Shown: positions 15,700-25,389 of the stretch, one piece after another
How the letters are laid out: each line of letters starts with the position of its first letter
Position numbering within the stretch: position 1 is the stretch's first letter
DNA from: Endozoicomonas elysicola
GTDB lineage: Bacteria; Pseudomonadota; Gammaproteobacteria; Pseudomonadales; Endozoicomonadaceae
Reading direction: 5' to 3'
Assembly: GCF_000710775.1 (NCBI RefSeq)
Contig: NZ_JOJP01000001.1
Location: forward strand, 1,317,825-1,381,824
DNA: 64,000 nucleotides
Translations under genes and position numbers: made by a program
The notes under the pieces: generated by a model
The model's database searches: none
What the model saw: only the letters and a program-made list of their open reading frames with translations
Told to the model about the DNA's origin: nothing

Positions 15700-16519
15700 T
15701 TTTTGAGCGGGTAAATGACGAAAGATTCTGGTAATGCTGGCCAAACCAGAAGCAGAAGCCGGACAGGACATCATCGGTAATATCCATGATCTCAACCTGC
15801 TCGAACTGGTGTTGCTTAAGGAGGTTTTCATAGGTCTCCTTGATGGGCATATCTTCTACCAGAAGGCCTGATATACGACCAAGCTTGTTTAGTAGGCGTT
15901 GTTCCCGGCGATCCTGAAAGGGGCGGGCCAGCACCATATCGGTAAAAGCCAGTGTACCGCCTGATTTGAGTGCTTTTCTGGCATGATTGAAGAAGTGGGA
16001 GCGGGACTCAAGGTGGTAAACACAGTCCAGGGAAACTAACTTGTCGCAGCTGTCTTCCGGTCGTTCTGCCAGCGCCTTTTCACCACCTCTGATCAGTTTG
16101 AGCGTGTTGAAATGTCCACAATGTTCCAGTGCTCTGGCCATCTGTTGCTCGTCACTGGCAATGGCTGTCAGGTGTTGAACCTGATAGTAATCCAGCCAGA
16201 CCAGTAATTGATCGTGGCTGGTAAAACCAACATCGAGAATTTCATCCTGACTCGAGATACAGGCTTTATCTGCCAGAAGCCCTGCCATTTCTGAACATGC
16301 CTGACGATATAGGGAGGTGTCTTTCCAGTAACCTAGCAAGCGCCACCCAGAGGAGGGTTGCACAGGGTTGTTTAACAGCCACTGATCAACCTTCAGCTCA
16401 CGTTCACGGCTTGAAGATGGCCACCAGATACGTATAAACAGTGCCAGGCCTTGAGCCATTAGACCTGACATGAACAGCCAGGTCAGGAGCACTCCGAGGA
16501 GAAATGAAAGAATTGGCAT
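15611..16519 (-). CDS. Membrane-anchored SAM-dependent methyltransferase-like protein
   Basis: The 302-residue protein has an N-terminal membrane helix (residues 4-29) followed by a class I methyltransferase fold. Motif I is ILDVGFTSHD, lacking the usual GxGxG glycines. Motif II-like (TAIASDEQQ), the post-motif D-x-VYHLESR and LKSGGTLAFTDM are as in small-molecule or cyclopropane-type methyltransferases. The substrate is unknown. Because the SAM loop is degenerate, activity should not be assumed. It is a single gene, with a C-terminus rich in basic and aromatic residues. Confidence 0.65.
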   Translation of the reverse strand: MPILSFLLGVLLTWLFMSGLMAQGLALFIRIWWPSSSRERELKVDQWLLNNPVQPSSGWRLLGYWKDTSLYRQACSEMAGLLADKACISSQDEILDVGFTSHDQLLVWLDYYQVQHLTAIASDEQQMARALEHCGHFNTLKLIRGGEKALAERPEDSCDKLVSLDCVYHLESRSHFFNHARKALKSGGTLAFTDMVLARPFQDRREQRLLNKLGRISGLLVEDMPIKETYENLLKQHQFEQVEIMDITDDVLSGFCFWFGQHYQNLSSFTRSKMWIRLRLQVWFIRWMLHREQLRYLMIIAR

Positions 16520-16833
16520 AAGCTAACTTTTAGTTATATCCATGCTTTTTTAATTGAGTACGGATAATAGATAGATCATTCAGTATTTGCCAGAACTGCA
16601 GTTTTGCTTATCTCTTGGTTTCAGGGTGATCTCAGTATTTGTGTACTTTGGTTTCAATTATTCTTGTGGCTTTTTTCAAGGTGGATATTTCTGAATGCTG
16701 GTTGCTAACCGTTGATTAACAAAGGCATTTTTTACTTTTTGGTTTTTTGACCAGTCTTTATTCTGGAAAAGCTCCCTTTCGATTAAAAATCCTCTGCTAT
16801 CCTTGTGTGGTGTAAAAAATCATAGGGGCTCAA
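16520..16833. other. Intergenic region between divergent genes
   Basis: AT-rich, no gene or strong hairpin seen. It must hold the promoters for the methyltransferase gene (leftward) and the first symporter (rightward). Confidence 0.4.
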
Positions 16834-18318
16834 ATGAGTACATTCGTTTCAGGAATTACTACAGTTATTTGGGAGTACTTGCTGATCTATTTGCTTCTTG
16901 GAGCAGGTGTTTACTTTACTATCAGAAGTCGTTTTGTTCAGTTACGTTACTTTTTTCATGCATGGAAGTTAATGCTGGGGTCTCGTAAGACCTCTAAAAA
17001 TGAAATCTCGTCTTTTCAGGCTCTGTGCACCAGTCTGGCTGCGCATGTTGGCACAGGTAATCTGGCGGGTGTTGCCATTGCTATTTTTCTTGGTGGGCCG
17101 GGTGCCGTATTCTGGATGTGGGTCGTAGCCTTACTTGGAATGGCCTCCAGTTTTGTTGAGAACACACTGGCTCAGTTATACAAAACCAATAATCAAGACG
17201 GTACTTTTCGTGGTGGTCCAGCTTATTACATAGAAAAAGCGCTGGGTCTTCGCTGGCTCGGTATTCTCTTTTCTGTGCTTTTACTGGTGACGTTTGGCTT
17301 TGTATTTAATGCGGTACATGCCAACTCTGTCTCTCAGGCAGTCTCCGGGCATATGGAGCTGGACCCCTTCATTATCGGTTTAGCCATTGCGGCCATTACT
17401 TCTCTGATTATTTTTAGAGGAATTCACTCTATTGTGCGTTTTGCCGAGCTGGTTGTTCCTATTATGGCGCTGGCGTATCTGGCTATTGCTATCGGTGTTG
17501 TGGTTGTCCGGCTGGATGAAATGCCTGCAGTTATTTCTCTGGTAATAGACAGTGCTTTTGGGCTTCATTCTGCGACTGGTGGCGTTATTGGTTATTCCGT
17601 TGCACAGGCTATGATGCAGGGCATCAAGCGTGGGCTCTTTTCCAATGAAGCCGGTATGGGGAGCGGGCCTAATGCTGCTGCAACTGCAACGCCAAAACCG
17701 AATCATCCTGCAACCCAGGGTATTGTATCCATGATTAGTGTATTCATTGATACGATAGTCATCTGTACTGCTACCGCTGCCATTGTCTTGCTGTCAGGCC
17801 AGCTGGAAGCCGGAACGACGCTTAATGGTATCCAGCTAACCCAGGCTGCATTGGGTGGTATTGTTGGTGGCTGGGGACAGTGGTTTATTTCAATCGCAGT
17901 GGTATTCTTTGGGTTTACTTCTGTTATTGCCAACTACTATTACGGTGAATCCAATCTACTGTTTATTCGTAATAGCCCACGGCTGTTGATGGCCTATCGT
18001 GGAACTGTCGTATTTTTAGTGTTCCTGGGCTCAATTGCTTCACTGGAAGTTGTATGGATGGTTGCTGATTTGGCCATGGGGCTCATGGCGCTGATTAATC
18101 TGGTCATTATTGTTCTTTTGAGTGGTCCGGTAATGCAGGTTCTGAGGGATTATGATCAGCAATCAAGGTCAGGTTTGACTCCAGAGTTCAATCGGATTCG
18201 TTTTCCATTTCTGGACCGAACTATTGATAAAGATGTTTGGGTGAGTCAGGACAATGATCCAGAGATTCCTATGGATGATATCAATAGTGGCGATTTGCAG
18301 GAGTCTAAGTCCTGTTGA
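16834..18318 (+). CDS. Alanine/glycine:cation symporter (AgcS family), copy 1
   Basis: This inner-membrane protein has 494 residues with about 10-11 helices. Family hallmarks are present: FQALCTSLAAHVGTGNLAGVA, GGPGAVFWMW, YKTNNQDGTFRGGPAYYIE, GIKRGLFSNEAGMGSGPNAAA and ANYYYGESN. It imports alanine or glycine with Na+ (or H+). The soluble C-terminal tail ends in a short acidic stretch. A terminator follows directly, so it is transcribed separately from the paralog downstream. Confidence 0.93.
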   Translation: MSTFVSGITTVIWEYLLIYLLLGAGVYFTIRSRFVQLRYFFHAWKLMLGSRKTSKNEISSFQALCTSLAAHVGTGNLAGVAIAIFLGGPGAVFWMWVVALLGMASSFVENTLAQLYKTNNQDGTFRGGPAYYIEKALGLRWLGILFSVLLLVTFGFVFNAVHANSVSQAVSGHMELDPFIIGLAIAAITSLIIFRGIHSIVRFAELVVPIMALAYLAIAIGVVVVRLDEMPAVISLVIDSAFGLHSATGGVIGYSVAQAMMQGIKRGLFSNEAGMGSGPNAAATATPKPNHPATQGIVSMISVFIDTIVICTATAAIVLLSGQLEAGTTLNGIQLTQAALGGIVGGWGQWFISIAVVFFGFTSVIANYYYGESNLLFIRNSPRLLMAYRGTVVFLVFLGSIASLEVVWMVADLAMGLMALINLVIIVLLSGPVMQVLRDYDQQSRSGLTPEFNRIRFPFLDRTIDKDVWVSQDNDPEIPMDDINSGDLQESKSC

Positions 18319-18926
18319 CTGGTATCTCTGGTAAGTTTTTTATTGAAAAAGCTGAGTATCGTCTCGGCTTTTTTTCGGTTTACTCTACAACGAAACGTCA
18401 ATACGCCCTAAATATTGATCAATTAATTATCAATATTTCCTTATTGAAGGAATATAAGAACAAGGTAATCTGGTTTTCTCCTCATTTTAATACTGACTGT
18501 AATAAGTCAGTGGCTTATTGTTCAAGGTCTGTGGGTGTTAACCACTATCTTAGTTTTGATGATTTGTTTATCGTTGAAAAAACACTTTGATAGTTTGTTA
18601 TTCTGAAATAGTGGATAAAAGCAGAATTATTTAAGGAATGTTCTATTTTCTCGTAAAGATATTCTAAATATTTGTTAAGGCTTTCAGTGTTGTGGGTTGT
18701 TGATTGTACCTATGTGCGCCTCGGATTTTACTATTTTTTGCTTTGATTGATCAGTGCCTTTGTAAGCACTTTAAGCCTTATAAACTCAGGGGTTCTATTG
18801 ATTATTCAGTACGAATGCCTTGCTTTTATCGTAAGTGATAGTACTCAGTACGTAAGGTTTATTCCCTAATGTTATAAATATTGATTTGAAATAAAAATCG
18901 GGAATACAAAATGCGCCGGAAAATTT
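18319..18926. other. Intergenic region between the two symporter genes
   Basis: Begins with the terminator above. The rest is AT-rich with no supported gene; a 91-codon frame starts inside the terminator and looks spurious. TCAGTACG occurs twice in the last 120 bases (near 18806 and 18847). Presumably contains the promoter of copy 2. Confidence 0.4.
18346..18376 (+). terminator. Intrinsic terminator after symporter copy 1
   Basis: AAAAAGCTGAG and CTCGGCTTTTTTT pair around a TATCGT loop with one G-U pair, followed by T's. Confidence 0.8.
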
Positions 18927-20396
18927 ATGAATAATTTAATAGACTCCATCAATGGTCTGCTATGGGGCAGCATTCTCATGTACCTGCTGTTGGGTGCAGG
19001 CCTTCTTTTCACCGTAAAAACCCGCTTTGTGCAAATTCGCCGCTTTTCCATGGCGTTGAAAATTATGCTGGGAAGCCGGGCTACTGACTGTTCTACCCAT
19101 GTCTCTCCATTTCAGGCGTTCTGCACAAGTCTTGCTGCACGAATTGGTACCGGAAATATGGCCGGTGTTGCGGTAGCAATTACCATGGGAGGCCCAGGTG
19201 CTGTCTTCTGGATGTGGTTGATTGCTGTCCTCGGTATGTCGACCAGTTTGGCAGAAAATATTCTGGCTCAGCTGTACAAGACCAATAATGGTGACGGAAC
19301 CTACCGTGGTGGCCCTGCCTACTACATCGAGAAGGCTCTCGGTCAGCGTTGGCTGGGTATCATCTTCTCGATAGCGCTGATTATTGCATTTGGTTTTGCC
19401 TTTAACAGCGTTCAATCCAATTCGATTGCTGCTGCTTTCACTGGTTATGGTATTCCTTCTGAAGCCATTGGTATCGGGCTGGCGATGTTGAGTGCTCTGA
19501 TTATCTTTGGTGGTATTCGTTCTATTGCCAAAGCTGCTGAGATGATTGTTCCTGTCATGGCTTTCGGTTATCTGGGCGTGGCTCTGGTAGTCGTGTTCAT
19601 GAATATTGGTGAGCTGCCAGCGGTATTTACATTGATTATCAAGAGTGCTTTCGGTCTGGAAAGTGCTGCCGGTGGTGGTGTTGGCTATATGGTATCTCAG
19701 GCCATGCAGCAGGGTATTAAACGCGGACTATTCTCTAACGAAGCCGGTATGGGTAGTGCTCCTAACGCAGCAGCAGCAGCACATTCTAATCACCCGGCCA
19801 ACCAGGGTTTGATGGGAATGCTGGGCGTATTTATGGACACCATTATTGTCTGTACTGCAACGGCTTCCATCATTCTGATGTCTGGTGTTATGGATGGCTC
19901 AGGTGTTACCGGTATTGAGCTGACTCAGCTGGCTCTGGTGAGTCAGGTTGGTCCGGTTGGTCAGCACCTGGTGGCAGGCGCTATCCTGCTGTTTGCTTTC
20001 AGTTCGATTATTGCCAACTACTACTATGGTGAGTCTAACCTGCGATTCATTATGGATAACAACTGGCTGGTCAATGCTTACCGGGTAGCTGTTCTGGGCA
20101 TGGTTATCTGGGGTGCTACCAGTAATCTGCCAACCGTATGGGCGTTTGCAGATGCATCCATGGGTATTATGGCGTTGATCAACCTGACCGCCATTCTGGT
20201 TCTCTCCGGTATTGTTGTTAAGGTGCTTAAGGACTTTGATGATCAGGTCAAGGCAGGTGTCACTCCGGTATTTAACCGTCGAAAATTCCCATTCCTTGAT
20301 AAAACGATGGATGCGGATGTCTGGACTGAGCACAGCTCAGGTCCGGTAGAGGCTGATAAGGCGAAGATGAAGCGTAATCCGCTAGCGGATGCCTGA
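18927..20396 (+). CDS. Alanine/glycine:cation symporter (AgcS family), copy 2
   Basis: The 489-residue paralog of the gene at 16834-18318 shares the same motifs (FQAFCTSLAARIGTGNMAGV, GGPGAVFWMW, GGPAYYIEKALGQRWLG, GIKRGLFSNEAGMG, ANYYYGESN). Divergence between the two copies is spread throughout, so this is an old duplication. Substrate preference may differ. It has its own strong terminator. The start ATG at 18927 lies in an AT-rich context with a weak ribosome site. Confidence 0.93.
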   Translation: MNNLIDSINGLLWGSILMYLLLGAGLLFTVKTRFVQIRRFSMALKIMLGSRATDCSTHVSPFQAFCTSLAARIGTGNMAGVAVAITMGGPGAVFWMWLIAVLGMSTSLAENILAQLYKTNNGDGTYRGGPAYYIEKALGQRWLGIIFSIALIIAFGFAFNSVQSNSIAAAFTGYGIPSEAIGIGLAMLSALIIFGGIRSIAKAAEMIVPVMAFGYLGVALVVVFMNIGELPAVFTLIIKSAFGLESAAGGGVGYMVSQAMQQGIKRGLFSNEAGMGSAPNAAAAAHSNHPANQGLMGMLGVFMDTIIVCTATASIILMSGVMDGSGVTGIELTQLALVSQVGPVGQHLVAGAILLFAFSSIIANYYYGESNLRFIMDNNWLVNAYRVAVLGMVIWGATSNLPTVWAFADASMGIMALINLTAILVLSGIVVKVLKDFDDQVKAGVTPVFNRRKFPFLDKTMDADVWTEHSSGPVEADKAKMKRNPLADA

Positions 20397-20420
20397 TCGA
20401 GTCTTTGATCGTTTAAGAAA

Positions 20421-20452
20421 AAAGGCCACTTTGTTTTAAAGTGGCCTTTTTT
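20421..20452. terminator. Strong terminator between convergent genes
   Basis: AAAGGCCACTTT and AAAGTGGCCTTT form a perfect 12-bp stem with a 5-base loop; A and T runs on both sides let it serve the symporter gene and the convergent gene at 20462. Confidence 0.9.
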
Positions 20453-20461
20453 GCTTTAAGG

Positions 20462-21127
20462 CTAAGGTAAGGCTGTATTGTGTTGATCGTGTATGGCCCG
20501 GATAAATAGCCGGGCATTTGAAAGGTCAAGATCGTCCAGAGTTAAATCCTGATAACTTCCTGATTCGGGTATTTTTAAACGAAGTCCGTCAAAGTTCAGC
20601 TCTCCGAGGGAGCTGTGGATGCGAAGTTTAAGTAAATTGTTGTCTTTGATCTCTATGGATATCTTGTCTGGTGCATACTCGAATGGGGTTTTGTTTCTTG
20701 TTGATGGATGTGTGAGTAGCGGTGTGATCAGGTTTTCCAGAGTACTGTCTAATGGTTTTTTACTTTGTTTTCCAGATAGGAAATTGTCAACAGGCTTAAG
20801 CAGAATCATTGCCAGTGAAGCCGATAAACGCAGTTGAATTTGGCTGGAAAGAGCCCTGCGTAACTGCCACCGTGAAATAATGCGATGCTCGATTAAATAT
20901 TCCCCCAGCAGTTTGCTGTTCGCTTCCTGGGAGAGAACTGCTTCATCCAGTTGTTGAGGGGAAATATACCCTTTTTTTATCAGGATCTGACCCAGCCTGG
21001 ATTTATGATATGCTTCTGTCCGTTTCTGTTCTTCCATCGCCAAAAATCCATCATGAGCCCGAGCATTGCTTTCACTATCGGCCAACTGGATAATGGTTTT
21101 ATTGAACGATTTCTTCAGCAGGCTCAT
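20462..21127 (-). CDS. Stand-alone MshEN/GspE-N-type protein, possible c-di-GMP receptor
   Basis: The protein has 221 residues. Residues 44-95 contain two consecutive ~32-residue units, [22 protein letters not shown] and [22 protein letters not shown]. They match the (R)LGxxLxxxGxIxxxxLxxALxxQ pattern of the MshEN domain, which binds c-di-GMP in MshE-type ATPases. The ATPase part is absent. The C-terminal half is a beta-rich region of unknown type ending LFIRAIHDQ. The gene is divergent from xseB with starts only 2 bases apart, so their promoters overlap each other's coding regions or leaders. Confidence 0.6.
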   Translation of the reverse strand: MSLLKKSFNKTIIQLADSESNARAHDGFLAMEEQKRTEAYHKSRLGQILIKKGYISPQQLDEAVLSQEANSKLLGEYLIEHRIISRWQLRRALSSQIQLRLSASLAMILLKPVDNFLSGKQSKKPLDSTLENLITPLLTHPSTRNKTPFEYAPDKISIEIKDNNLLKLRIHSSLGELNFDGLRLKIPESGSYQDLTLDDLDLSNARLFIRAIHDQHNTALP

Positions 21128-21129
21128 TC

Positions 21130-21393
21130 ATGTCAAAAAATACAGAAAGTTTTGCTTTTGAGCAGTCATTGGCTGAACTGGAGACTCTGGTCCAGAAAAT
21201 GGAGTCTGGTGATATGAGTCTGGAGGCATCCCTTAAAGCATTTGAGCAGGGGATTCGGTTAACCCGAGATTGCCAGAAAGCGTTAACCGATTCCGAGCAA
21301 AAAGTTCAGAAGCTGTTAGAGCAAAATGGTGAACTGACCACTGAGCCCTTCAATGCAGTAGATGGAGAGCCATCAGCGGATAAGGAGTACTAA
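21130..21393 (+). CDS. xseB: Exodeoxyribonuclease VII small subunit
   Basis: This 87-residue helical protein has the family core [39 protein letters not shown] and [12 protein letters not shown]. It assembles with XseA into the nuclease that degrades single-stranded DNA from both ends. It is two bases upstream of ispA, the classical xseB-ispA-dxs order of gammaproteobacteria. Confidence 0.95.
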   Translation: MSKNTESFAFEQSLAELETLVQKMESGDMSLEASLKAFEQGIRLTRDCQKALTDSEQKVQKLLEQNGELTTEPFNAVDGEPSADKEY

Positions 21394-21395
21394 AG

Positions 21396-22307
21396 ATGGC
21401 AAGCTCAGAGCCTCTTTCAGAATTTATTGAGCAATGTCGTATAGAAGTTGATCATTCTCTGTCCGCGGTTCTGCCTGAGGAAAGTAATGTCAGCCCACGA
21501 TTGCTGGAAGCGATGCGATACAGCGTATTCAACGGGGGGAAACGAATCCGGCCAATTCTGGCCTATGCAGCCTGCCATGCATTGGGTGGCTCCATTACAC
21601 AGGCGAGTCCTGCTGCCTGTGCTGTTGAGCTGATTCACGCATACTCTCTGGTTCATGATGATCTTCCTGCCATGGATGATGATGATCTACGCAGGGGGAA
21701 GCCAACCTGTCACCGGGCATATGACGAAGCGACAGCAATACTGGTTGGGGATACCCTTCAGAGCCTGGCTTTTGAAGTCCTGGGTAATGCCCGGTTATGT
21801 CCGGAGTCAGAGCTTACTGATGGTGTCCGGCTGCAGCTTGTAACAGCGCTGAGTCAGGCTTCTGGGTTGACTGGTATGGCTGGTGGTCAGGCGATGGATC
21901 AGTGCGCCACAGGCAGCGTCTTAAATCAGCAGCAGCTTGAGTTGATGCACTCTCATAAAACCGGTGCTTTGATACGTGCAAGTGTTCGTATGGGCGCCTT
22001 ATGTGCAAGCGCTGTGATTGAAGATGAACTGAAATCCCTTGATCACTATGCCAGAGCGATTGGTCTCGCCTTTCAGGTTCGTGATGATATTCTGGACGTC
22101 GTAGCTGATACTCAGACGTTGGGTAAAAATCAGGGGGCCGATATAGCTCTGGATAAACCAACCTATGTTTCTTTAATGGGGCTTGATCAGGCCAGAGCCT
22201 ATGCAGAAGAGCTTCATCATACGGCTATCAGTGCCCTTTCAGGGTTTGATCATACCGCTGATTATCTTCGCCAGATTGCCGATTACATTGTTAGAAGAAG
22301 CTACTAG
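21396..22307 (+). CDS. ispA: Farnesyl diphosphate synthase (geranyltranstransferase)
   Basis: The 303-residue enzyme is of the trans-isoprenyl synthase type. It has the first Asp-rich motif DDLPAMDDDD (about 88-97), the GGKRIRP substrate site, the second motif RDDILD (near 230) and KPTYVSLMG (the lysine-rich loop). It condenses IPP with DMAPP/GPP to give FPP for undecaprenyl phosphate and quinones. The stop codon lies inside the first bases of a MITE-like palindrome. Confidence 0.95.
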   Translation: MASSEPLSEFIEQCRIEVDHSLSAVLPEESNVSPRLLEAMRYSVFNGGKRIRPILAYAACHALGGSITQASPAACAVELIHAYSLVHDDLPAMDDDDLRRGKPTCHRAYDEATAILVGDTLQSLAFEVLGNARLCPESELTDGVRLQLVTALSQASGLTGMAGGQAMDQCATGSVLNQQQLELMHSHKTGALIRASVRMGALCASAVIEDELKSLDHYARAIGLAFQVRDDILDVVADTQTLGKNQGADIALDKPTYVSLMGLDQARAYAEELHHTAISALSGFDHTADYLRQIADYIVRRSY

Positions 22308-22451
22308 GAGCCTGTTGTACTTTGCCGACTATAGCGAGAAAAAGTCCGGTTTGAGACAGTTTTTATACTGCTATTCAACAAAAAGCAGTATAAAAAATGG
22401 CCAAATCCGGCTTTTCCGCAGTAGGTCAGTAGTAAGTCCAACAGGTTCCTA
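22305..22451. mobile_element. MITE-like palindromic element at the end of ispA
   Basis: Ends are TAGGAGCCTGTTG and CAACAGGTTCCTA (12 of 13 matching as inverted repeats). The interior is an imperfect palindrome centred on a perfect 13-bp hairpin TTTTTATACTGCT (22360-22372) / AGCAGTATAAAAA (22384-22396). It has no coding capacity. Its first three bases supply the ispA stop. Its size (147 bp) and structure fit a non-autonomous miniature element; transcription through it could also terminate. Confidence 0.6.
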
Positions 22452-22623
22452 GGTCAATAGAACCTAAAATCGCCGTTGGTTTCTTCAGGGGCCAACCTGT
22501 CCCTTAGTCAATTTAACGAGAAGTAATGGGCTAGGCTGCACAATGAGATTGTGCGATGCTATTCACATCAGGTTGGGTGTACAATGCCAGCCGGCAGATT
22601 AGCCCAGACGTTATTACGAGCAC
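22308..22623. other. ispA-dxs intergenic region
   Basis: Contains the palindromic element above, then about 170 bases without a gene. A short perfect inverted repeat GCACAAT-GAG-ATTGTGC at 22538-22554, 70 bases upstream of dxs, may be a regulatory or operator site. Confidence 0.4.
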
Positions 22624-24561
22624 ATGTTTCACGAGATACCCAAGACACTGCCTGAGACCCCTCTTCTGGATCAGGTAAATAACCCGGAACAACTTCGCGC
22701 ACTTGATGAGTCCCAGCTACCACAGCTAGCTCGGGAACTGCGGGAGTTTCTGTTGTATTCCGTTGGTCAGACGGGGGGGCATTTTGGTGCCGGGCTCGGT
22801 GTGGTTGAGCTGACCATTGCACTGCACTATATGTTCAATACACCCGAAGATCGGTTGGTCTGGGATGTTGGCCATCAAGCTTATCCTCATAAAATCCTGA
22901 CAGGCCGGCGGGAGCGAATGTCCTCTCTGCGCCAGAAAGACGGTCTGGCTGCCTTTCCGAAAAGAGATGAGAGTGAATACGATACGTTTGGTGTCGGACA
23001 CTCAAGTACTTCAATCAGTGCTGCCCTGGGAATGGCGATTGCTGCACGGGCAAAAGGTGAAAAGCGACGAGCTGTTGCTGTTATTGGTGATGGTTCCATG
23101 ACTGCAGGTATGGCTTATGAAGCGATGAACCATGCTGCAGATGTGAAAGCCAACATGCTGGTTATTTTGAATGATAATGATATGTCCATTTCCAGAAGTG
23201 TGGGTGGCCTATCGAATTACCTTGCCAAAGTGTTGTCCAGCCGAACCTATCACCATATTCGTGAGGGCAGTAAAAAAGTCTTGAATGTCATTCCTCATGC
23301 CTGGGAGCTGGCGAGGCGGACAGAAGAACACGTCAAGGGTATGGTAATTCCCGGAACACTGTTTGAAGAAATGGGTTTTAACTACATTGGCCCCATTGAT
23401 GGGCATGACCTTCCCATGCTGGTTCATACATTGAAAAACATGAGAGACCTGGAAGGCCCTCAGTTTCTGCATGTGGTTACCCAGAAAGGGAAGGGGTTTA
23501 ACCCAGCCGAGCAAGACCCTATCGGTTATCACGCGATTACCAAGCTGGAGCCAAAGGCAAAGCAGTTGCCGAAAATCGTGGCGCCTAAAAAGCCTAAATA
23601 CGCCAATGTTTTTGGTCAGTGGCTGTACGACATGGCTGCAGCAGATGAGCGCTTGCTGGGTATCACTCCCGCAATGAAAGAAGGTTCTGATCTGATTCGT
23701 TTTGCTGATCATTTTCCTGAGCGCTATTTTGACGCAGCCATTGCTGAGCAGCACTCGGTAACGCTTGCGGCAGGAATGGCTTGTGAAGGCCTTAAACCTG
23801 TCGTTGCTATTTACTCTACCTTTTTGCAGCGTGCTTACGATCAATTAATTCATGATGTGGCTGTGCAGAAAATGGATGTGCTGTTTGCCATCGACCGTGC
23901 AGGAATGGTGGGTGAAGATGGTCCTACTCATGGCGGTTGTTACGATATAGCTTATCTACGCTGTGTTCCGGGGATGGTTGTGATGACTCCGGGCGATGAG
24001 AATGAAACACGACAGTTGTTATCGACTGGTTATCTTCATAATGGGCCTGCATCGGTTCGTTATCCCCGGGGTACTGGGCCGGGTGTTAAGATTTCTACAG
24101 ACCTTGAACCTCTCCCCATTGGCAAGGGTGAAATTCGCCGGAAGGGGAACCGGATCGCTCTTCTGGTCTTTGGTACATTGTTGGGTAATGCCCTGGAGGC
24201 TGCTGAGTCTCTGGACGCTACTGTTGCTAATATGCGATTTGTTAAGCCCCTGGATGAAGCCCTGGTAAGGGAACTGGCAGCCAGCCATGAACTACTGGTG
24301 ACTATTGAAGAAGGGTGTATTGCTGGTGGAGCGGGTTCTGGTGTTATGGAATACCTGCAGAGGCAGGAAATCAATGTGCCAGTCTTGAATCTCGGTATTC
24401 CCGATCACTACATTGAAGCCGCTAGCCATAAGGAACAGCTGGCTCAGTGTGGTCTGGATAAGATGGGTATTATTAGCTCAGTGCGTGACCGTATGGAACG
24501 GATTGAGCTGAAGTCATTCAGTCTTGGCAAAAAAGCGACTGCTACGTCTGCATTGGGATAA
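22624..24561 (+). CDS. dxs: 1-deoxy-D-xylulose-5-phosphate synthase
   Basis: This 645-residue thiamine-diphosphate enzyme makes DXP from pyruvate and glyceraldehyde-3-phosphate, the first step of the MEP isoprenoid pathway and also a source for thiamine and pyridoxal. Key features are the catalytic His in [15 protein letters not shown], the TPP/Mg2+ motif [25 protein letters not shown] in the middle domain, and the transketolase pyrimidine domain with [12 protein letters not shown] and GEDGPTHGG. Length is normal for the family. It follows ispA after a MITE-like insert. Confidence 0.96.
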   Translation: MFHEIPKTLPETPLLDQVNNPEQLRALDESQLPQLARELREFLLYSVGQTGGHFGAGLGVVELTIALHYMFNTPEDRLVWDVGHQAYPHKILTGRRERMSSLRQKDGLAAFPKRDESEYDTFGVGHSSTSISAALGMAIAARAKGEKRRAVAVIGDGSMTAGMAYEAMNHAADVKANMLVILNDNDMSISRSVGGLSNYLAKVLSSRTYHHIREGSKKVLNVIPHAWELARRTEEHVKGMVIPGTLFEEMGFNYIGPIDGHDLPMLVHTLKNMRDLEGPQFLHVVTQKGKGFNPAEQDPIGYHAITKLEPKAKQLPKIVAPKKPKYANVFGQWLYDMAAADERLLGITPAMKEGSDLIRFADHFPERYFDAAIAEQHSVTLAAGMACEGLKPVVAIYSTFLQRAYDQLIHDVAVQKMDVLFAIDRAGMVGEDGPTHGGCYDIAYLRCVPGMVVMTPGDENETRQLLSTGYLHNGPASVRYPRGTGPGVKISTDLEPLPIGKGEIRRKGNRIALLVFGTLLGNALEAAESLDATVANMRFVKPLDEALVRELAASHELLVTIEEGCIAGGAGSGVMEYLQRQEINVPVLNLGIPDHYIEAASHKEQLAQCGLDKMGIISSVRDRMERIELKSFSLGKKATATSALG

Positions 24562-24638
24562 TTTCTTTTTCCTGCAGAGGGCGCTGAGTGAAGAGCAAAA
24601 GCTTTTTATCATCGCTCCCTGTAGGGAAAACGGCATAA

Positions 24639-24668
24639 AAAAACGGGAGCCTGATGGCTCCCGTTTTT
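24639..24668. terminator. Bidirectional terminator between dxs and ribA
   Basis: AAAAACGGGAGCC-TGAT-GGCTCCCGTTTTT is a perfect 13-bp hairpin between the converging genes. Confidence 0.95.
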
Positions 24669-24681
24669 GTTATCTTTTTTC

Positions 24682-25275
24682 TCAAGCCATGTTGTACATG
24701 TGACCAAGCTTCCAGACTTTGGTTGCCAGATAACGTTCGTTATGTGGATTCTGGCCTGTCTGATGTGGAATTCGTTCCGCAACCTGAATGCCAAGACTTG
24801 TCAGGGCCTCGACCTTACGTGGGTTGTTTGTCATCAGTTTGAGGCTGGAAACACCAAGATGGTCCAGCATGGTTTTGCACATATCATACTTGCGCATATC
24901 TGGTTCAAAGCCCAGCTCTTCATTCGCCTGAACCGTGTCCATACCACTATCCTGAAGATGGTAAGCACGAACCTTGTTCAGCAGGCCAATACCCCGGCCT
25001 TCCTGTCGTAGATAAAGCAGGACGCCGTGGCCTTCCTCGGCAATACGCTCAAGAGCGGCCTGAAGCTGAGGCCCGCAGTCACAACGCATGCTGAAAAGTG
25101 CATCACCAGTCAGACACTCGGAATGAACTCTGGCAAGCACCGGTTCCCCCTGGCTGACATCCCCCATGGTTAATGCCAGATGCTCCTTGCCCGTACCACT
25201 GTCTTCGAAGCCATACATGATGAATTCGCCATAGGGCGTGGGTAAGCGAGACTCTGCAACAAAACTAACAGACAC
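24682..25275 (-). CDS. ribA: GTP cyclohydrolase II
   Basis: This 197-residue enzyme opens GTP to 2,5-diamino-6-ribosylamino-pyrimidinone phosphate, the first riboflavin step. Zinc ligands are intact: Cys of [20 protein letters not shown] gives the three conserved cysteines. [17 protein letters not shown] and [10 protein letters not shown] are family signatures. It probably supplies this activity for the cell because the C-terminal cyclohydrolase-like domain of the RibBA protein at 28838-29956 lacks these cysteines. Single gene, convergent with dxs. Confidence 0.95.
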   Translation of the reverse strand: MSVSFVAESRLPTPYGEFIMYGFEDSGTGKEHLALTMGDVSQGEPVLARVHSECLTGDALFSMRCDCGPQLQAALERIAEEGHGVLLYLRQEGRGIGLLNKVRAYHLQDSGMDTVQANEELGFEPDMRKYDMCKTMLDHLGVSSLKLMTNNPRKVEALTSLGIQVAERIPHQTGQNPHNERYLATKVWKLGHMYNMA

Positions 25276-25389
25276 TCACTGCTCCTTAAGTAATTCGTGA
25301 CTGGATTGTACCAGTCTGCGAAGCTTCTAGCGAGTATGGTAATAAGGCAGAAAGATAGAGAGAACTACAGGCTGATCTGGGTCAATAGA

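Noticed and set aside
18315-18590. 91-codon frame between the symporter genes
   Set aside because: It starts inside the terminator of the first symporter, has no ribosome site and no protein-like features.
22305-22451. An ordinary intrinsic terminator for ispA
   Set aside because: The long terminal inverted repeats extend well beyond a terminator stem; a MITE-like element explains the whole length better, although it may still terminate transcription.
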